From Paraburkholderia bonniea (lineage in GTDB: Bacteria > Pseudomonadota > Gammaproteobacteria > Burkholderiales > Burkholderiaceae): a stretch of 64,000 bases of DNA. Both the position numbers and the translations under genes were made by a program. Each line of letters begins with the position of its first letter. Within the stretch, counting starts at the first letter, position 1. Positions 58,562 to 64,000 of this stretch are shown here, in pieces. The notes below the pieces were generated by a model. The model had not been told where the DNA came from and did not search any database. It was given only the letters and a program-made list of their open reading frames with translations. The stretch is taken from assembly GCF_009455625.1 (NCBI RefSeq), contig NZ_QPEQ01000001.1:1302001-1366000 (forward strand), in the 5' to 3' direction.

Positions 58562-58650
58562 TTCGAGCTGCTTCGGTTTGCTTCGGTTTGCTTCAGTCAG
58601 ATTGCCGCGCGTGTTCAGTGATTGTTCAAGCGGGTGCGCTGCGGTGCGCT

Positions 58651-59067
58651 TTACCATCCCCAGCCGGGTGCATAACCATAACCAAACCCGGTGCCCCAAC
58701 CCCAGCCTCGTCCTCCCCAACCGCCACCGTAATAGCTGCCGTAGTAGACGTTTGTCGTCGGGGGCGAGTAATAACGGGCCCAGGCACGTGCTGCCGCTTC
58801 AGCGGCCATGACCTGGTTTTGTTCCTTTAGCACCTGCTTGTCGATTTCGTCATAGCGCTGGCGCTCTTGCTCGGTCAATGGCCGCACGCCATCTGGCAAG
58901 CCTGATTGATCGGCGGGCAGGCGGCTGTAAATCGGCGCGGGCCCAGGCGGGGTGACGCAGCCGGAGAGCAGTGCCAGGCCGCCCAGTAAAAAGGGCAGCG
59001 CAATGGCTGTCCGGTTCAGGCGAGTGAAAGAAAAAGAATCAATCTGGGAATGAGTGCGTGTTTTCAT
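58651..59067 (-). CDS. small Gly/Trp/Tyr-rich lipoprotein
   Basis: A 138-residue protein with a lipoprotein signal (LALLSGC lipobox, Cys37), a middle region (LTEQERQRYDEIDKQVLKEQ) and a C-terminal tail of Gly, Trp and Tyr (YYGGGWGGRGWGWGTGFGYG). Likely anchored to the outer membrane; role unknown. Confidence 0.8.
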   Translation of the reverse strand: MKTRTHSQIDSFSFTRLNRTAIALPFLLGGLALLSGCVTPPGPAPIYSRLPADQSGLPDGVRPLTEQERQRYDEIDKQVLKEQNQVMAAEAAARAWARYYSPPTTNVYYGSYYGGGWGGRGWGWGTGFGYGYAPGWGW

Positions 59068-59144
59068 GTTGACCTCTATCGGCCGCTTGCGACAAAAAGC
59101 AAGCGTGCGGCGATGTCAGTGTTGGAACGTGTGGCTTAGCTGCA

Positions 59145-59174
59145 GTGACAGGCAGCCCGTGGGCTGCCTGTCAC
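59145..59174. terminator. perfect 14-base inverted repeat behind hslO
   Basis: GTGACAGGCAGCCC (59145-59158) and GGGCTGCCTGTCAC (59161-59174) with only 2 bases between. No T run. It lies after hslO and before the lipoprotein promoter; likely a terminator or transcript-end hairpin, or a cruciform. Confidence 0.5.
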
Positions 59175-59181
59175 GTGAACG

Positions 59182-60180
59182 TTAGTGCCGCTGCTCAGCC
59201 GGTAAGGTGATGCTGCCAGGCAATCCGGCGACAAAAAGTTGCGCGATATCGACCGGATCGAATTCATAACGCTGGTTGCAGAATTCGCAGTGAATTTCGA
59301 CATGGCCACGCTCTTCCACCACACTGTCCACTTCTTCGCGGCCCAGCATTTTCAGCATTGCGCCGACTTTTTCCCTGGAGCAGCTGCATTCAAAGCGTGC
59401 TGACGCAGGTTCGAAGTGCTGCACGTTTTCTTGCCAGAACAGGCGTTTGAATAGCGTTTCAGGCGCTTCCTGCAAAAGCTCATCTTGAGACAAGGTGCCA
59501 CCGAGGGTGCAGACGCGATTCCAGGTATCGGCATCGAGCTCGCCTGGATGCGGGACAATCCCGCCGTCGCCTGGCAGCTTTTGTAACAGCACGCCAACCG
59601 CGCGTTCGGTATTGGCAGCAAGCCACAGGCGTGTGTCGAGCTGTTCAGAGTGGCGCATGTAATGCTCCAGCACTTCGGCCATGGATTGCAGTGGCCCATC
59701 GACCCCTGACAGCGGCACGATGCCCTGATAAGGCTGCTGGCCGTTCTGGCGGTCGCTTGGATCAAGCGTGATGACACAGCGGCCCTGGCCCTCTGCATTT
59801 ACCAGCTCAGCTAGCGTCGCACTAGCGGGAATCGCGTTGCTGGCTACGTCGTCGGAGAACTTTGCCGTGGCCCGTAACGACAAGTCGGTGTTGCACTGCA
59901 CGACCAGCATTCGGACCGGGCCATCGCCGAAAATCTGCATGATGAGCGTGCCATCGAACTTCAGATTGGCTGACAGCAGCGCGCACGCCGCCATCATTTC
60001 GCCAAGCAACGCGCGCACGGGTGCCGGATAATCGCGCCGGGCCAAGACTTCCTGCCAGGTGTCACGCAGCGAAACGATCTCACCGCGCACTGGTGCCGTA
60101 CTGAACATGAATTTTTGCAACTGGTCGCTCACAACTTTTCCTTGGGTCAAATTCAAATAATGCTGAGGCCGTGTGCTCAT
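59182..60180 (-). CDS. hslO: redox-regulated chaperone Hsp33
   Basis: A 332-residue holdase activated by oxidation. The zinc centre uses CSC (FECSCSREKVG) and CEFC near the C-terminus. Start ATG at 60178-60180 (MSTRPQHYLN). Confidence 0.95.
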   Translation of the reverse strand: MSTRPQHYLNLTQGKVVSDQLQKFMFSTAPVRGEIVSLRDTWQEVLARRDYPAPVRALLGEMMAACALLSANLKFDGTLIMQIFGDGPVRMLVVQCNTDLSLRATAKFSDDVASNAIPASATLAELVNAEGQGRCVITLDPSDRQNGQQPYQGIVPLSGVDGPLQSMAEVLEHYMRHSEQLDTRLWLAANTERAVGVLLQKLPGDGGIVPHPGELDADTWNRVCTLGGTLSQDELLQEAPETLFKRLFWQENVQHFEPASARFECSCSREKVGAMLKMLGREEVDSVVEERGHVEIHCEFCNQRYEFDPVDIAQLFVAGLPGSITLPAEQRH

Positions 60181-60232
60181 CGTGAGGCATTCGTGAAGCA
60201 CAGGTGAAGCACAGGTGAGACCAGCACGTCAC

Positions 60233-60757
60233 CTAGCCGATGCGTACGAGCTGAGCCTTGAAATACTGCCGCCGCTCGACATAGTTGGCGGTATTGCGGT
60301 GGATGCTGGCGATGTCTTCTGCGGTCAGCTCGCGCACCACTTTGGCGGGCGCGCCCAGGATCAGCGAGTTATCGGGAAATACTTTGCCTTCCGTGACCAC
60401 CGCGCCGGCACCAACCAGACAATTGCGGCCGATTACCGCGCCATTCAAGATGATGGCCTGAATTCCGATAAGCGCGCCTTCGCGGATGAGGCAACCGTGC
60501 AGCGTGGCCTGATGGCCAACGGTGACATTCGCTTCGATGGTGAGTGGGCTGCCCGGATCGGTATGTAAAACGGCACCTTCCTGGATATTGCTGCCGATAC
60601 CCACCCGAATGGGTTCGTTATCGCCCCGAAGCGCTGCGCCGAACCAGACGCTGGCGTTTTCTTCGAGGGTGACCTGGCCGATGATGGTTGCGGTATCGGC
60701 AACAAATACGCTTTCGTGAATAACCGGCGCAGTGTCGCCGAGTTTATAAATTGCCAC
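60233..60757 (-). CDS. gamma-carbonic anhydrase-like hexapeptide protein
   Basis: A 174-residue left-handed beta-helix protein of the YrdA/PaaY group with hexapeptide repeats and metal-binding His in HTDPGSP and VGHQATLHGC. The GTG at 60755-60757 (VAIYKLGD) with GGAG upstream is the start; the frame continues upstream without support. Confidence 0.9.
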   Translation of the reverse strand: MAIYKLGDTAPVIHESVFVADTATIIGQVTLEENASVWFGAALRGDNEPIRVGIGSNIQEGAVLHTDPGSPLTIEANVTVGHQATLHGCLIREGALIGIQAIILNGAVIGRNCLVGAGAVVTEGKVFPDNSLILGAPAKVVRELTAEDIASIHRNTANYVERRQYFKAQLVRIG

Positions 60758-60959
60758 GGTGGCTCCTTTGCCCTGATTGGCGCTCCCGCTCAAGCCAGAG
60801 CGCCGCGGCTGCGCGATGCACGCGCAGCCAGTCGAATCGCGTATTGTAGACGGTTCGCGTGCAGCGCCAGGGCTTGGGGTGGATCTCGTGCCATGGCCTG
60901 GCGCTGCATCTTTGCTTTCGGTTTTCATGCAGGCCTGGCGGTGCTGCCTTCACATTTTT

Positions 60960-61808
60960 ATGAACTCTTTTGATGCCACGGTTTTTTCTCCGGCGCTGTC
61001 TGATGCACGTGAACAGGCGCTGACGCTTTTGTGCGAGCGCGATCCGGCGCTTAAAGCGCAGGCCACCCGTCAATTACACGCCGATGTGATCCAGGGCGTG
61101 ACGCAATGTGTGCCTGAACAGCGGCTTGAGGCACGCCAGACGCTGCCGGGCCGTCCGCTACAGCCTGAGCTGGTTGATCCACGTGGCCTTGGACGGCGCA
61201 GCATGCAGTCGCCAGCCGGGCGGGCCGTGCTGCTCCATGCGTTAGCGCATATTGAATTCAACGCGATCAATCTCGCGCTCGACGCGGTCTGGCGCTTTTC
61301 CGGCATGCCAGCAGCGTTTTATAACGACTGGCTCAAGGTGGCGGCTGAAGAAGCGCATCACTTCTCGCTGCTCGCCGCCCGGCTGGCGGAACTGGGTTAC
61401 CACTACGGCGAATTTCCCGCGCACAACGGCTTGTGGGACATGTGCGAGCGCACCCAGAGCGATGTGCTCGCTCGTATGGCGCTGGTGCCCCGAACCCTGG
61501 AGGCGCGTGGACTGGATGCGGCACCCCCCATTCGAGCAAGGTTGCAGCAGGCAGGCGACCAGGCATCGGCTGCCATTCTCGAGGTGATCTTGCGTGACGA
61601 AATTGGCCATGTCCTGATCGGTAACCACTGGTTCAGGTACCTGTGCGAACAAAACGGGCTGAAGCCCCATGACACCTATCTGCGCCTGGCTGAGCAATAC
61701 CGTGCGCCAAAACTGCGTGGTCCCTTTAATTTCGACGCGCGCCGCGAGGCCGGTTTCGATGAGATCGAACTGGCGGCGCTCGCTGGTCTCGACCGCCAGA
61801 CTGACTGA
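60960..61808 (+). CDS. DUF455 ferritin-like protein
   Basis: A 282-residue helical protein with ferritin-like di-iron motifs (HALAHIEFNAINLALD, AAEEAHHFSLLAARL, LRDEIGHVLIGN), as in DUF455/MiaE-related proteins. Substrate unknown. Start ATG at 60960. Confidence 0.85.
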   Translation: MNSFDATVFSPALSDAREQALTLLCERDPALKAQATRQLHADVIQGVTQCVPEQRLEARQTLPGRPLQPELVDPRGLGRRSMQSPAGRAVLLHALAHIEFNAINLALDAVWRFSGMPAAFYNDWLKVAAEEAHHFSLLAARLAELGYHYGEFPAHNGLWDMCERTQSDVLARMALVPRTLEARGLDAAPPIRARLQQAGDQASAAILEVILRDEIGHVLIGNHWFRYLCEQNGLKPHDTYLRLAEQYRAPKLRGPFNFDARREAGFDEIELAALAGLDRQTD

Positions 61809-61955
61809 TGGCGCTGATCCAGCGTGAACGTGGCCCCCGTATTACCCGGCTCAGCCGCGCTGCCCGGATGGGGTTGCGTATGAGGTTGTGCATGAGGCCA
61901 TTTGATGCTGTCTCGATATAATCGAACGACCATTCTTTTTTTGTGAGGCAGGTCG

Positions 61956-62840
61956 ATGAATCTTTCCCAGTCTGATTTTGTGTTTGTCCGAGGGACACGC
62001 CTGCATGTGCGGCGCTGGGGCGATCCTGACGCTCCAGCGTTATTCATGCTGCATGGCTGGATGGATGTCGCCGCGTCGTTTCAGTTTGTGGTCGATGCGC
62101 TGGCGGACGACTGGCAGGTCATTGCGCCAGATGCGCGCGGCTTTGGCCTGTCAGACTGGCCGGTGGCGGCGCAGGGCGGTGGGCATTACTGGTTTCATGA
62201 GTATCTTTCGGACCTCGATGCGCTGCTTGATCATTACGCGCCCAACGGTGCGGTGAATCTGGTGGGGCATAGCATGGGCGCGAATGTCGTGTGCCTGTAC
62301 GCGGGTGCGCGGCCTGAGCGGGTGCGGCGGGTGGTGGATCTGGAAGGGTTCGGGCTGGCACCGGCACGGGCAGAGCAGGCCCCACACCGCCTGAAAAACT
62401 GGCTGGATGACATGCGCGAGCCACCAGTGTTGAAGCGCTATGCCTCACTGGATGAGGTTGCGGCCCGTCTGATACGTACCAATCCCCGCCTTGATCCGCA
62501 ACGCGCAGATTTTCTTGCGCAGCACTGGTCGAAGCCGGATGATGCAGGGCGCTGGATGCTATTGGCCGATCCAGCTCACAAGCTGCGCAGCCCGATGCTG
62601 TATCGCCTGGATGAGGTGATGGCCGTCTGGGCGCAGGTCGAGGCTCCGGTGCTGCATATTGAAGCGCTCGCATCACCCACCCTGAGCGAGCTAGCGGGGA
62701 CGATCCCGCTGCCCGAGTTCAAGGCGCGTTTTGCGGCATTTCCAGACTGGCGCGAAGCACTCATCGAAGACGCTGGCCATATGGTCCATCACGACCAGCC
62801 AGAGCAGGTTGCTGCTTTGATCGAAGCATTTTGCCGGTAA
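61956..62840 (+). CDS. alpha/beta hydrolase
   Basis: A 294-residue hydrolase. Oxyanion motif LHGWMDVAAS, DARGFGLSDWP, nucleophile elbow VGHSMGANVV and C-terminal His in DAGHMVHHDQPE. GAGGCAGG stands upstream as ribosome site. Substrate unknown; the set resembles the epoxide-hydrolase-like group. Confidence 0.88.
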   Translation: MNLSQSDFVFVRGTRLHVRRWGDPDAPALFMLHGWMDVAASFQFVVDALADDWQVIAPDARGFGLSDWPVAAQGGGHYWFHEYLSDLDALLDHYAPNGAVNLVGHSMGANVVCLYAGARPERVRRVVDLEGFGLAPARAEQAPHRLKNWLDDMREPPVLKRYASLDEVAARLIRTNPRLDPQRADFLAQHWSKPDDAGRWMLLADPAHKLRSPMLYRLDEVMAVWAQVEAPVLHIEALASPTLSELAGTIPLPEFKARFAAFPDWREALIEDAGHMVHHDQPEQVAALIEAFCR

Positions 62841-62943
62841 CTTGCTGGCCGTTTGATTCATCTGCAACTATCTGGCCTGGAATACAGCCGGGCTCCGATA
62901 CTGCATTGCAGTAAAATGGCCGCTAATTTTTTCTGAAGCTGTG

Positions 62944-63774
62944 ATGAACGCTGATCTGCATTGCCATTCCACGATTTCCGACGGCCAACTGGCTCCTGCT
63001 GACGTGGCGCGCCGCGCGCATGCGGGTGGCGTGACGCTTTGGGCGCTGACTGATCACGATGAAGTGCGCGGCCAGGCGCAAGCACGTCAGGCAGCCGAGG
63101 ACCTTGGCATGCGTTATCTCGGTGGCGTCGAAATTTCAGTCACCTGGGCATCCCGGACGGTCCATATCGTTGGGCTGAATATTGATCCCGAGTGCAGCAC
63201 GCTGATCGACGGCCTCGCCCGCACGCGCAACGGCCGCGCTGCCCGGGCCGAGGCAATTGGCGAGCGGCTGGCCGCGCTGGGCATTCCGGACGCCTATGAG
63301 GGTGCGCTGCGTTACGTGTCAAATCCCGACATGATTTCGCGCACGCATTTTGCGCGCGACCTGGTGGAGCGGGGTTACGCCGCCTCCGCTCAGGAGGTGT
63401 TTTCGCGCTATCTCGGTGACGGCAAGCCGGGCAATGTGACTCACCGTTGGGCCAAACTGGCTGATGCCGTGCACTGGATTCAGGCCGCTGGCGGCGAAGC
63501 AGTCATTGCCCATCCTGGCCGCTATGCGTACACACCTGTCGAATTCGACGCGCTGTTTGGCGAATTCATTGATCTTGGCGGCAAAGCCATTGAGGTCATC
63601 ACGGGCAGCCACACTCCCGATCAGTATCGTGAATACGCCGAAGTGGCCAAGCGTTTTGGTTTCGAAGCGTCGCGCGGTTCTGATTTTCATGCGGTGGAGG
63701 AAGGGCGTGTCGATCTTGGCAGCCTGCCGCCGCTACCTTCATCGCTTACTCCCGTGTGGAATCGCTGGCTGTGA
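62944..63774 (+). CDS. rnm: PHP-domain 3',5'-nucleoside bisphosphate phosphatase / RNase AM
   Basis: A 276-residue PHP phosphoesterase of the YciV family. Metal ligands are in ADLHCHSTISDG, TDHDEVRG, VEIS, AHPGRY and RGSDFHAVEE. It degrades pAp and acts on RNA 5' ends. ATG at 62944; a GTG lies one codon upstream. It precedes a Sua5/YciO gene, as in many proteobacteria. Confidence 0.88.
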   Translation: MNADLHCHSTISDGQLAPADVARRAHAGGVTLWALTDHDEVRGQAQARQAAEDLGMRYLGGVEISVTWASRTVHIVGLNIDPECSTLIDGLARTRNGRAARAEAIGERLAALGIPDAYEGALRYVSNPDMISRTHFARDLVERGYAASAQEVFSRYLGDGKPGNVTHRWAKLADAVHWIQAAGGEAVIAHPGRYAYTPVEFDALFGEFIDLGGKAIEVITGSHTPDQYREYAEVAKRFGFEASRGSDFHAVEEGRVDLGSLPPLPSSLTPVWNRWL

Positions 63775-63857
63775 GGCATCAGGCGCTGTGGCGCTGCTGA
63801 TGCCTCGCAATTTATCTGGCGGCATCGCGCTGCAATCATTCCAATAAAAACATCTCC

Positions 63858-64000
63858 ATGTCCCAATTTTTTCGGCTTCATCCCGACGATCCCCAGCCAC
63901 GCCTGATCAAGCAGGCCGCACAAATCATCAACGATGGCGGGATTGTCGCGTTGCCAACCGATTCCAGTTACGCGCTGGCATGCCACCTCGATGACAAAAG
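63858..64000 (+). CDS. Sua5/YciO-family threonylcarbamoyl-AMP synthase (5' end only)
   Basis: The first 47 codons are inside the window. The N-terminus (SQFFRLHPDDPQPRLIKQA, then GGIVALPTDSSYALAC) matches the YciO/Sua5/YrdC group, which makes threonylcarbamoyl-AMP for tRNA t6A or is a paralogue of it. The gene continues past 64000. Confidence 0.85.
   Translation, partial: MSQFFRLHPDDPQPRLIKQAAQIINDGGIVALPTDSSYALACHLDDK

Overview
The window looks like a chromosomal segment of a member of the Burkholderiaceae (Burkholderia/Paraburkholderia-like betaproteobacterium). The evidence is a GC-rich core with familiar blocks for this family: folD next to an M3 peptidase, aceE-aceF-lpdA, a phasin with a polyhydroxyalkanoate-type promoter, iscRSUA-hscBA-fdx-iscX, rpfE-recJ-prfB-lysS, lolC-lolD, and pyrG-kdsA-eno-ftsB. 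Genus cannot be fixed from what is visible.

Region 1 (1-18.6 kb), core metabolism. A 5' fragment of oligopeptidase A and folD are followed by a FixLJ-type two-component pair that is divergent from the pyruvate dehydrogenase genes aceE, aceF and lpdA. A bidirectional terminator then separates lpdA from the phasin gene phaP. A PBP7-like D-Ala-D-Ala endopeptidase follows, then an IclR regulator divergent from lutA-lutB. lutB has a (CCGACA)9 microsatellite where its ribosome binding site should be, and no lutC follows it. Two small genes end the block (an unknown and a VOC/glyoxalase-fold protein).

Region 2 (18.7-30.65 kb), accessory DNA. An IS3-family element with an A6G slippery site sits between two gene remnants. 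Beside it is a 9.9-kb integrative element inserted in the 3' end of tRNA-His(GUG), bounded by 50-bp att repeats that match at 49 of 50 positions. The element carries a P4-type integrase translationally coupled to a HigBA-like toxin-antitoxin pair, two small DNA-binding proteins, a primase/helicase, an SSB-like protein, several unknown genes, and a 433-codon cargo gene encoding a protein with a C-terminal membrane anchor. Repeats beside the primase/helicase gene look like an origin or operator. No capsid, terminase large subunit or conjugation genes are seen, so it resembles a satellite-like replicating island.

Region 3 (30.7-47.2 kb). dusA, a small exported protein, and the iron-sulfur assembly operon with a promoter overlapped by IscR-like sites. 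Then a glycine-zipper protein, lysS, prfB (with its programmed +1 frameshift), recJ and an rpfE homologue. Divergent from rpfE is an AT-richer gene for a 413-residue protein with a duplicated Lys/Ser/Gln-rich disordered region; it resembles no core gene and could be a secreted factor.

Region 4 (47.5-64 kb), housekeeping. lolC-lolD, tatD, comEC, an alpha/beta hydrolase, pyrG-kdsA, eno, ftsB, a small lipoprotein, hslO, a gamma-carbonic anhydrase-like protein, a DUF455 ferritin-like protein, a second alpha/beta hydrolase, a PHP-domain phosphatase, and the start of a Sua5/YciO family gene that runs off the end.
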